A DNA stretch of 8,080 nt from the NCBI GenBank assembly GCA_958346165.1, contig CATVQO010000057.1:1-8080 (forward strand), read 5' to 3'. Position numbers and translations under genes: made by a program. This document shows positions 1-8,080 of this stretch, piece after piece. The notes beneath the pieces were generated by a model. The model saw only the letters and a program-made list of their open reading frames with translations. It was not told the origin of the DNA and did not search any database. Positions within the stretch are counted from its first letter, which is position 1. The number at the start of each line of letters is the position of its first letter. The DNA comes from an uncultured Collinsella sp. GTDB lineage: Bacteria > Actinomycetota > Coriobacteriia > Coriobacteriales > Coriobacteriaceae.

Positions 1-3000
1 CGCCGACCTTCTGGCCCTCATCGTCCACAAGCGCCATAACGGCAGCGGCATCGAGGCCAACCACATGACCCGTCGCATAGAACGTGCCGGGCTGCTCGTA
101 CTTCTCGGGCGCAATCGGATCCCAATCAATAGCCGCCGTCGAAACGGAGCCGTCACTCAACTCGACCGCCATCTTGGAAGGCATGGCAGGCGCAGTGCCC
201 GCCTTGGTGGTCACTGCGGTCTCGCCGTTATCGATTGCCTTCTCAACGCCTTGGATAACGATCTTGGTCTGAACAGTGAGGCCCGTGTTGGTGCCGTCGA
301 CGTATCCGTTAAGGCCGCTTGCAAGCAACGTGCCGGACAGCGTCGTGACCTGGCCTGGCTCTCCGGTATAAACCGAGGGACGAACGTAATCCCATTGAAC
401 CTGGGCATTGTGCGTTTTGCCATCACTCGTAGCAACCGAGACATTCCACGGCAGCTCGGGGACGACGCCATTGGCCGTGGCAATGCGTTCAGGAACGGCA
501 ATAGAGGTGACAGAGCAGACGTCTACAGTGATCGTCGCCTCGACACCACCTTGGAGCTTGCCCTTCACCTTAAACGAACCGTCCTTGGCATAAGCGTCTT
601 CGGCAACGCGATCCCATGTGACCTTTTCGCGCTGGGGCTCAGAAGACACATCGTTGTCGTATCGAACCTCAAGGTATTCCGGCAGCATCGGCTTGGTGCC
701 GGGGACGGTCCATGTGGTTCCGCCCTGCACCGAGGTCGCCTTGCTCGCAATCTTAACGGTGGCAGCGATCGGAACGTCGACCGTCTGCATGCCGTTCCCC
801 GTGCTAAAGCTAATTGTTGCAGTGCCGCGGACCACGCCGCCCTGGGTCCAATCGAAGCCCTTCGTGTTCCACTTGGCCTCGGCGTATTTGTGCGAATAAT
901 CCGGATGCTCGACCGCATCGGGGCTAACAAGTTCGACATAGCTGGGAAGCATGGCGGTGCCGTCGCTGCCCTTGAGCACCGTAATGGCTTGCGGCTGAGC
1001 CTCCCAGTTTTTAGTCACGATGACATGGACCTTCACGGGGATATTCGTTCCGGCGACCGTTCCAGTTATCGTGCAGTCCTTCTGGGGGCACCTATCGTAG
1101 GTGTCCCAGTTGACGCCGAGACTGTCAAAAGTCGTTCCATCCTGCAATACGCCGGACACGTAGAAGTAGTCCAGATTGACTTCCTCACCGGGGTAGATAA
1201 CGCGCCAGTCCTCGTACGACTGCCCAAGCGTCACGCCGTTATCGCTGTAGTTGTTGACACCCTTAACCTCGCCGCACACCGCAGTCGCATGGATCTTTGC
1301 CAGCGAGCCGGAGACCGTACCGGTAATTTCGTACTCGCCCGGTTTGCCGTCCAGCAGCTCTTGAGGAAACTCATCCCAGCTATAAGGCTGTCCCGAGGAA
1401 TACCTGGGGTAGTAGGAGCTGCCGTCAGACAAATACAGATCGGACAGATAGCGCGGAGCCAGAAGTCCGGCGCCGGGAATATAGGGAATCTTGCCGATGT
1501 TGTTATCTTCGAGATCACAAATATTGACCGTCGCCGTAACCGGGATGCTGGAACCGGTAAAGTATCCGTTGACCGTAATCTGGCCAAGGTTCTTTAGGGC
1601 GTCCTGACTAATCGTCGACCACTGAACGGGGAAATTACCTCGCGAGCCATTCCACATCGTGGCCTCGATTGAATCCGGCATATTGGGCTGGCAACCGATA
1701 AGCGTGCTTGTCGATGTCGAGGAAGGCATCTGCAGGGCGCGGACGGAGATGGTCGCCGTGACTCGATTGCTGTCACCCAGCTCCACCTGACTAAACGACG
1801 AAGATGAGGTATTGGTCCAATATGTCAGCGAGCCAGAAAGCTTAAATGACCCCTCGTTTGCCACCTGTGTATCCAAAATGGGATCCCACGCAATGACGCA
1901 CTGCTTCTTTGTACCGTCGGTAAATGTAACTAAAACGCCGCCGGGAAGACCGCTGCCCGTTGTAGGGCGTACGCCGACGGGGGTGTTGACGGGGGCAAGA
2001 GAGTCGATAGAGGCAACTTCCTTGACCTCGACCTGAGCAGTCACCTTAAGGCCGTTAACAGGTGACGCATCATACGACGTGAGCGTGCCCGTAACCGTAT
2101 AGGTGCCGGCCTTTTGAAATTGAGACACATCGGCGTTGTCCCAAGTAACCTGATAGCCGTGAGAGTATACGGTGTTATTCGACTGAGTGACGGGGAAATA
2201 GACATACGTGCTAAGAGGAGTGTTGTCTCCGACCACGCGCTCGAACCTTAGTGAATCAAAATCGAGCACGTCCTTAGGATCCTTGACGGTAACGGTACAG
2301 GTAACCTCACGGTTATCAAAACCATTGAGTTTGCCTTTAACCGTAAACGTTCCCACTTTAGAGTAAAGCGACGCGTCAACAGGATCCCAAGATACCGGGA
2401 CATGCTCGGTAGCACCGTTATCAAAGACAACCGTAGCAGAATACGGCAGAGACGGGACCTCACCGGTTAGGGTCGTACACGTCAACTCGGTCTGGACGCT
2501 CTTGACCGCACGAACATACACGGTGCAGTACACGAGCATGGAGGGACAGTCCTTTATATGGCCCTCAACAATAAACGTGCCCGCATTCTGGTACTGGTCC
2601 TCCGAAATTTCATTCCACACAACCGGGCACGTCCGGGACTCACCATTGGAGTAGTAAACGGACACGCTCGAAGTCAGCGTGGGCGCAAAACCCGCTGCGG
2701 TCCACGTGGACCACTGAGTGCCACCCGTGGTGCGGGGAGCGTATACTTTGAGAACGCCGGTCACATCGAACGGCTCAGCGAGCGAGAACCATTGACCGTT
2801 AGCGTACGCACCGCAAATCTGGCCCGTGATGGCGATTTCGGACTCTTCGGTTGCTGAGGCAAACGTCTCTATCGACTTTTCATCCCACTGCACAAAAGCA
2901 GACCCCTCGGTGCCGTCAGACCATTTTACCTTCACTTCAGAGGATGGCACATAGTCACCGTTATCGAAGCCGACATACTTTTCAATGATGGGATTAGATT

Positions 3001-3319
3001 CGACCGAAACGACTTTGTGGCCGTTTTCGCTGGTCGGTGCAGCGACGTTGGCTGCGTCAATTGCCGCCGAATCCGCCGTAACAGCTTCGATAACCACGTG
3101 CTGCTTGACCGTCTGGGTGGCGCCGTCGACGGTACCCTCAAACTCATACGAGCCGGCAGGCAGCTGTGCCAGAGTTGCCGGAGCGTCAGCGCCGTTCAAC
3201 TTCCAGGTGACGTTTTCCTGCTTAGTGGTGCCACTCTCGTAGGTCGCCGCCACGGTTTGAGGTAGCGTTGCGTCGGAGCCCTCGGCAACATGAAGGTCGG
3301 TCAGGTCCGCGAGCGAGGC
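1..3319 (-). repeat. Tandem array of about 13 divergent Big_4-type Ig-like units
   Basis: This is a protein-level repeat; there are no long near-identical DNA copies. The marker Trp of each unit falls at residues 108, 214, 304, 380, 462, 547, 636, 717, 807, 886, 971, 1045 and 1135, a spacing of 74 to 106 residues. Nine of the 13 are followed by Asp or Asn. Each Trp is followed 14-35 residues later by a G-x-F/Y/V-x-x-x-G type strand. Unit 4 (about 341-418), unit 11 (about 930-1005) and unit 13 (from about 1094, cut by the window edge) fit best. Units 2, 8, 9 and 10 are longer or aromatic-rich and fit less well. A Ser/Thr-rich link sits at about 601-609. The low identity between units implies old duplication, not recent expansion. 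Confidence 0.8.
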
Positions 3320-3526
3320 AATCTTGTCGACCGCCTGATCTTCCGAGGTTGCCTGACCGGTGTCCGCGGATGTGGCGCCAGCGCCCGTCGCATCGCTTTG
3401 CTCGGCGACGACCTGGGTGGTATCACCCTGCATCATCTCGGCGAACGCCTGCGGCGGCACCGAGCCGACCGTCATCGTCAGAGCCAGACCCGCGGTAATG
3501 GCCGCGTTGACATGCCTTCTGTTCAT
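1..3526 (-). CDS. Large secreted Ig-like (Big_4) repeat protein, 3' end outside window
   Basis: The reading frame is open from the ATG at 3526 to the left edge (1175 codons, no stop). Its ATG follows GGGAGGAAAC, a strong ribosome binding site. The product starts with a signal peptide (residues 1-29), then an acidic Ala/Thr/Ser/Gln-rich linker (about 30-68), then about 13 divergent units of 74-106 residues. Each unit has the pattern of Pfam Big_4 (PF07532): a strand ending in a short turn such as SDG or DNG, a Trp-Asp type motif, then G-x-F/Y-x-V-x-G and a closing V-x-A-x-V strand, as in VGTFTVKGKL. No catalytic domain, LPXTG motif or membrane anchor occurs in the visible part; these would be expected beyond the window. 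Such arrays act as stalks in surface adhesins or flank exported glycosidases, so the function is unassigned. The gene contains 12 Cys codons and is less GC-rich than valS. Confidence 0.93.
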   Translation of the reverse strand, partial: MNRRHVNAAITAGLALTMTVGSVPPQAFAEMMQGDTTQVVAEQSDATGAGATSADTGQATSEDQAVDKIASLADLTDLHVAEGSDATLPQTVAATYESGTTKQENVTWKLNGADAPATLAQLPAGSYEFEGTVDGATQTVKQHVVIEAVTADSAAIDAANVAAPTSENGHKVVSVESNPIIEKYVGFDNGDYVPSSEVKVKWSDGTEGSAFVQWDEKSIETFASATEESEIAITGQICGAYANGQWFSLAEPFDVTGVLKVYAPRTTGGTQWSTWTAAGFAPTLTSSVSVYYSNGESRTCPVVWNEISEDQYQNAGTFIVEGHIKDCPSMLVYCTVYVRAVKSVQTELTCTTLTGEVPSLPYSATVVFDNGATEHVPVSWDPVDASLYSKVGTFTVKGKLNGFDNREVTCTVTVKDPKDVLDFDSLRFERVVGDNTPLSTYVYFPVTQSNNTVYSHGYQVTWDNADVSQFQKAGTYTVTGTLTSYDASPVNGLKVTAQVEVKEVASIDSLAPVNTPVGVRPTTGSGLPGGVLVTFTDGTKKQCVIAWDPILDTQVANEGSFKLSGSLTYWTNTSSSSFSQVELGDSNRVTATISVRALQMPSSTSTSTLIGCQPNMPDSIEATMWNGSRGNFPVQWSTISQDALKNLGQITVNGYFTGSSIPVTATVNICDLEDNNIGKIPYIPGAGLLAPRYLSDLYLSDGSSYYPRYSSGQPYSWDEFPQELLDGKPGEYEITGTVSGSLAKIHATAVCGEVKGVNNYSDNGVTLGQSYEDWRVIYPGEEVNLDYFYVSGVLQDGTTFDSLGVNWDTYDRCPQKDCTITGTVAGTNIPVKVHVIVTKNWEAQPQAITVLKGSDGTAMLPSYVELVSPDAVEHPDYSHKYAEAKWNTKGFDWTQGGVVRGTATISFSTGNGMQTVDVPIAATVKIASKATSVQGGTTWTVPGTKPMLPEYLEVRYDNDVSSEPQREKVTWDRVAEDAYAKDGSFKVKGKLQGGVEATITVDVCSVTSIAVPERIATANGVVPELPWNVSVATSDGKTHNAQVQWDYVRPSVYTGEPGQVTTLSGTLLASGLNGYVDGTNTGLTVQTKIVIQGVEKAIDNGETAVTTKAGTAPAMPSKMAVELSDGSVSTAAIDWDPIAPEKYEQPGTFYATGHVVGLDAAAVMALVDDEGQKVG
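3440..3526 (-). other. Sec signal peptide of the Ig-like repeat protein
   Basis: Residues 1-29 have a basic n-region (MNRRH), a hydrophobic core (AAITAGLALTMTVG, about residues 8-21) and a helix-breaking SVPPQ stretch. They end in AFA at residues 27-29, so signal peptidase I would be expected to cut before Glu30. No lipobox cysteine is present, so a lipoprotein is unlikely. The call is by eye. Confidence 0.85.
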
Positions 3527-3530
3527 GTTT

Positions 3531-3536
3531 CCTCCC
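3531..3536 (-). promoter_or_regulatory. Ribosome binding site of the Ig-like repeat protein
   Basis: On the minus strand GGGAGG lies four bases (AAAC) before the ATG at 3526. The spacing is slightly short but the match to the anti-Shine-Dalgarno sequence is strong. It fixes the start of a gene whose stop is outside the window. The alternative ATG at 3473 lies inside the signal peptide and has no comparable site. Confidence 0.85.
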
Positions 3537-3540
3537 GACA

Positions 3541-3590
3541 CGCTCAACGGACCAAACAGCACTGGTCCGATTGGCAAGTTAAGTTGAGCG
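3541..3590 (-). promoter_or_regulatory. Nested stem-loop in the leader of the Ig-like repeat gene
   Basis: An outer perfect 8-bp stem pairs CGCTCAAC (3541-3548) with GTTGAGCG (3583-3590). Inside it a perfect 6-bp hairpin pairs GGACCA (3549-3554) with TGGTCC (3563-3568) around an 8-base loop. The two stems stack directly on one side, and 14 unpaired bases lie on the other. The structure ends four bases before the Shine-Dalgarno GGGAGG. It has no U-run, so it is not a terminator. A role in mRNA stability, translation control or protein binding is possible but inferred. It matches no riboswitch class I recognise. Confidence 0.55.
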
Positions 3591-3677
3591 TATCCTTCGC
3601 CGATGGAGGTTTGCAATATGCTACAGGTTAAGCGGCATAAAAGATTTCGTAAACGGGCACCCAAGCGCAGCTAATTT

Positions 3678-3773
3678 GGGACGGGGCTTTTGAGTTGCGG
3701 TGATATACGGACTGTTTGAGGCTTCTGGCTTGTAAAACAGTCCGCATTTCACCGCAACTGATGAGGGGACGGG
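3678..3773. repeat. 67-base palindrome flanked by 8-base direct repeats
   Basis: Two 25-base arms (3693-3717 and 3735-3759) are inverted copies matching at 23 of 25 positions, separated by a 17-base loop (3718-3734). Mismatches are at 3704/3748 and 3707/3745; the second would be a G-U pair in minus-strand RNA. The palindrome is bracketed by identical GGGACGGG octamers at 3678-3685 and 3766-3773. The right octamer begins two bases beyond the folC stop codon. No U-run follows the stem on either strand, so it is not a classic intrinsic terminator, although it could protect the folC mRNA 3' end. The size, symmetry and flanking direct repeats resemble an intergenic palindromic repeat or a small non-autonomous element. 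Its mobility is inference. Confidence 0.7.
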
Positions 3774-3774
3774 A

Positions 3775-5118
3775 TTAGCGCAGCAGGCCGGCTACTTCGC
3801 CGGCTAGGGTGATGGTGCCGGCTGCTACGAAGGACTCGCCCGCGGCATCGAAGGCAGCGAGGGCCTCGGACACACTCGGATATACGCCCGTGAGCTTATC
3901 GGCATCAACGAGGGCGGCGAGTTCCTCTGCCGGCAGGGCGCGGTCGGAATCGGTCTGGGTCACGACCACGCGGGGGAACGCTGGAACAAGCACGTCGACG
4001 ATGCCCGCCACGTCCTTGTCTGCCAGCGCGGCGCACAGCAGCGTGGGGCGATTCTCCGCGCACGGATCGATCTCGTCCAGCGCGCTCACAAAGTTCTCGC
4101 AGCTCTGAGGGTTATGGCAGGCGTCGATCAGCTTGAGCGGATCGGTCCCCAGCACGTCAAAACGACCCGGTGTGGGGCAGCCCATAAGCGAGGCATCCAG
4201 CGCATCGTGGTCGAGCTCGCGACCCAGATACCCCTCGCACAGCATAATCGCGCACGCGGCATTCTGCGGCTGATAGGACGGTTTGACCATGCTCGACGTA
4301 TAGATCGCACGCGGCGTGGTGCAGCTAAACTCCACCGTATCGCCCACGTGTGCCGGAAGTTTAGTCGTCGTATGGCTCACCACGAGCGGCACAACGCCGC
4401 ACTCGCGACAACGTGCATCCATCACGCGCTGAACGCTCGGCTCATGCGTTCCCTCACCCAAAACAACCAGGCGCCCAGGCTTAATAACCGCAGCCTTCTC
4501 ACCCGCAATGGCCTCGAGCGTATCGCCCAAAATACGTGTGTGATCGAGCCCAATACCCGTAATGGCAACGGCGACGGGATCGGTCGCACTCGTGGCGTCC
4601 CAACGACCGCCCATGCCAACCTCGAGCACGGCAACATCCACCGCGGCCTCGGCAAACACTACAAGTGCAGCAGCCGTCAGCAAGTCAAATGGCGTGATGG
4701 TATAGGCGCGCCCCCCCGCCGCCACACGGTGCGCATTCACGCGATGTCCCGCCTCAACAGCGGCCGAAACGCCACGGGCAAACGCCTCGTCGCTCACGAC
4801 ATGACCATCGACCTCCATGCGCTCGGGATAGCGCACCAGCTGTGGCGACGTATACAGCGCGGTTTTGAGCCCCTCACCACGAAGAATGGCAGCCGAAAAA
4901 CGCGTAGTCGAAGTCTTGCCATTGGTACCGGCAACCTGGATGCAATCGAAATACTCGTCCGGACGCCCCAGCTCATCGAGCATATCGACAACCGTCTCAA
5001 GCAGAGGACCAGCATCCCCAGAAATCCGCCCCGTATCAGCAGCAAGCCCCACAGCCTCACCAAACGAAAGCAACTCAAACGAGAAAGGAACGACATACGA
5101 CCCAGAACGCTTAGCCAT
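3775..5118 (-). CDS. folC: Folylpolyglutamate synthase / dihydrofolate synthase
   Basis: This Mur-ligase-family ATP-dependent enzyme adds glutamate to dihydropteroate and/or to reduced folates, which makes and retains cellular folate. From the chosen start it has 447 residues, close to the family norm. The P-loop GTNGKTST lies at residues 64-71, the EVGMGGRWDAT signature at 166-176, and the GLDHTRILGDT...IAGEKAAVIKPG block at about 190-215. PTPGRFDVL precedes DACHNPQS (332-339), which stands where most family members have DGAHNP. An in-frame ATG at 5139 would add seven residues, but it directly follows the U-run of a terminator and lacks a ribosome binding site. The ATG at 5118 has GAGGGGA about 10 bases upstream, so it is preferred. 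valS and folC are neighbours in Bacillus and other Gram-positives, often cotranscribed; here a terminator separates them. Whether the enzyme has both activities cannot be read from sequence. Confidence 0.94.
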   Translation of the reverse strand: MAKRSGSYVVPFSFELLSFGEAVGLAADTGRISGDAGPLLETVVDMLDELGRPDEYFDCIQVAGTNGKTSTTRFSAAILRGEGLKTALYTSPQLVRYPERMEVDGHVVSDEAFARGVSAAVEAGHRVNAHRVAAGGRAYTITPFDLLTAAALVVFAEAAVDVAVLEVGMGGRWDATSATDPVAVAITGIGLDHTRILGDTLEAIAGEKAAVIKPGRLVVLGEGTHEPSVQRVMDARCRECGVVPLVVSHTTTKLPAHVGDTVEFSCTTPRAIYTSSMVKPSYQPQNAACAIMLCEGYLGRELDHDALDASLMGCPTPGRFDVLGTDPLKLIDACHNPQSCENFVSALDEIDPCAENRPTLLCAALADKDVAGIVDVLVPAFPRVVVTQTDSDRALPAEELAALVDADKLTGVYPSVSEALAAFDAAGESFVAAGTITLAGEVAGLLR

Positions 5119-5127
5119 AACCCAAAG

Positions 5128-5134
5128 TCCCCTC
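5128..5134 (-). promoter_or_regulatory. Ribosome binding site choosing the folC start
   Basis: GAGGGGA on the minus strand lies nine bases before the ATG at 5118. The upstream in-frame ATG at 5139 is preceded only by the terminator arm and U-run (CCTCTTTTT), with no purine-rich site, so this element decides the start in favour of 5118. The spacing is slightly long for an ideal site. Confidence 0.65.
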
Positions 5135-5139
5135 AACAT

Positions 5140-5171
5140 AAAAAGAGGCCCGTAATAAACAACGAGCCCCT
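5140..5171 (-). terminator. Rho-independent terminator between valS and folC
   Basis: In minus-strand RNA AGGGGCUCG pairs with CGGGCCUCU (nine contiguous pairs, two of them G-U) around a 10-base AU-rich loop (5153-5162). The stem is followed directly by U residues, the U-run being at 5144-5140. This is a textbook intrinsic terminator for the valS transcript. Its U-run ends 21 bases before the folC start codon and touches the folC Shine-Dalgarno leader. folC therefore depends on read-through, on a promoter overlapping the terminator, or on regulated antitermination. Confidence 0.8.
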
Positions 5172-5212
5172 CCCATTCAAAATATCAGCCAAACACCGCT
5201 TGCAGCAGAATC

Positions 5213-5234
5213 AAGGCCACAACCAAGTGGCCCT
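5213..5234 (-). other. GGCC-type hairpin in the valS-folC gap
   Basis: In minus-strand RNA AGGGCCAC (5234-5227) pairs with GUGGCCUU (5220-5213) over eight positions, one of them G-U, around a six-base loop. At DNA level one pair is mismatched, so the full stem exists only in RNA read leftward. No U-run follows. The stem has nearly the same sequence as the tip of the long palindrome at 5311-5331, so the four arms could swap partners. Confidence 0.5.
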
Positions 5235-5265
5235 ACCAGGCAGCGGACGCCACCGTAACCGCTAT

Positions 5266-5381
5266 GGGAGCGGTTTGGGGCTTTGCTCGATACAAGTTCC
5301 GCACGAGCCGAAGGCCACTTAATGTGGCCTTCGTGCGAGCAGGACTGTTCGCAGTAGCGAGCAATGCCCCAAACCGCGCCC
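5266..5381. repeat. 116-base multi-tier palindrome downstream of valS
   Basis: The outer arms, 5266-5289 and 5358-5381, pair at 22 of 24 positions; mismatches are at 5269/5378 and 5282/5365. Inside are smaller stems: AGTTCC (5295-5300) with GGACT (5342-5346, one-base bulge), GCACG (5301-5305) with CGTGC (5332-5336), and a perfect tip AAGGCCAC (5311-5318) with GTGGCCTT (5324-5331) around the loop TTAAT. A five-base bulge (5306-5310) lies on one side. The structure starts 12 bases after the valS stop codon in the direction of transcription. No U-run follows, so it is not itself an intrinsic terminator. It resembles a folded intergenic repeat or a 3'-UTR structure; its class is not recognised. 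Confidence 0.65.
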
Positions 5382-5392
5382 CACAGTCCACC

Positions 5393-8080
<2,688 letters not shown>

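Noticed and set aside
65..1597. A 510-codon plus-strand open frame
   Set aside because: It lies wholly antisense to the well-supported Ig-like repeat gene. Its translation is Arg/Leu/Gly-rich with no domain pattern, as expected for a shadow frame in GC-rich coding DNA.
3591..3660. A sigma-A promoter for the surface gene
   Set aside because: Minus-strand candidates such as TTTACG with TAACCT, or TTGCAA with TACGCT at 18 bases, match consensus at only three or four positions per box. None is convincing.
3693..3759. An intrinsic terminator for folC
   Set aside because: The stem is strong, but neither strand has a U-run after it. It is annotated as a palindromic repeat instead.
4711..4717. A run of seven C (G on the coding strand) in folC as a phase-variation tract
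   Set aside because: It is short, it encodes ordinary residues including Gly-Gly, and folC is a housekeeping gene. Chance in GC-rich DNA is sufficient.
5118..5139. The upstream in-frame ATG of folC
   Set aside because: It follows the terminator U-run with no purine-rich site, and the extra residues (MLRGLWV) are not typical of the family. The ATG at 5118 has a ribosome binding site.
4114..5322. A 402-codon plus-strand open frame
   Set aside because: It is antisense to most of folC and crosses the terminator. The composition is Arg/His/Asn-rich with no recognisable motif, so it is a shadow of folC.
5342..5349. GGACTGTT shared between the two palindromes (also at 3709-3716)
   Set aside because: A single shared octamer in 8 kb is plausible by chance. 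The rest of the two elements does not align, so they are not called one family.
5266..5381. An integron attC-like site
   Set aside because: It is an imperfect bulged palindrome, but the conserved R and L box core (GTT...AAC ends) is absent and no integrase or cassette gene is nearby.
5140..5392. A T-box leader for folC
   Set aside because: The gap has a terminator and several stems, but the conserved T-box bulge sequence (UGG within AGGGUGGNACCGCG) was not found.

Overview
The window carries three co-directional minus-strand genes and two structured gaps. Read in the direction of transcription (from position 8080 down to 1) the order is valS (valyl-tRNA synthetase, complete), folC (folylpolyglutamate/dihydrofolate synthase, complete), then the first 1175 codons of a large secreted protein built from about 13 tandem Ig-like (Big_4-type) units, which runs off the left edge. 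No tRNA, rRNA, CRISPR array, transposase or phage gene was seen.

Organism: a high-GC Gram-positive gut-type anaerobe is most likely, with Coriobacteriia (Collinsella-like) as the best guess. This is inference. It rests on the high GC of valS and folC, the valS-folC pairing familiar from Gram-positive genomes, and a secreted Big_4-repeat protein with a short Arg-rich signal peptide. No marker in the window proves it.

Region 5393-8080 is valS with all class I synthetase signatures, two zinc-type Cys sets and the C-terminal coiled-coil arm. Region 5140-5392 is a 253-base gap dense in dyad symmetry: a 116-base long palindrome, a GGCC-type hairpin, and a convincing intrinsic terminator whose U-run touches the folC leader. 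Region 3775-5118 is folC. Region 3527-3774 holds a 67-base near-perfect palindrome flanked by 8-base direct repeats, then a nested stem-loop just upstream of the ribosome binding site of the surface-protein gene. Region 1-3526 is the surface-protein gene. It is visibly less GC-rich than valS, and because it has no stop inside the window a simple start-to-stop ORF search misses it and reports antisense shadows instead.

Functionally, valS and folC are housekeeping genes (tRNA charging with editing; folate polyglutamylation). The repeat protein is probably an exported adhesin, or the repeat part of an exported enzyme whose catalytic or anchoring end lies outside the window. The least explained material is the noncoding DNA: two unrelated long palindromes, one in each gap, and a set of mutually exclusive GGCC stems ahead of the terminator before folC.
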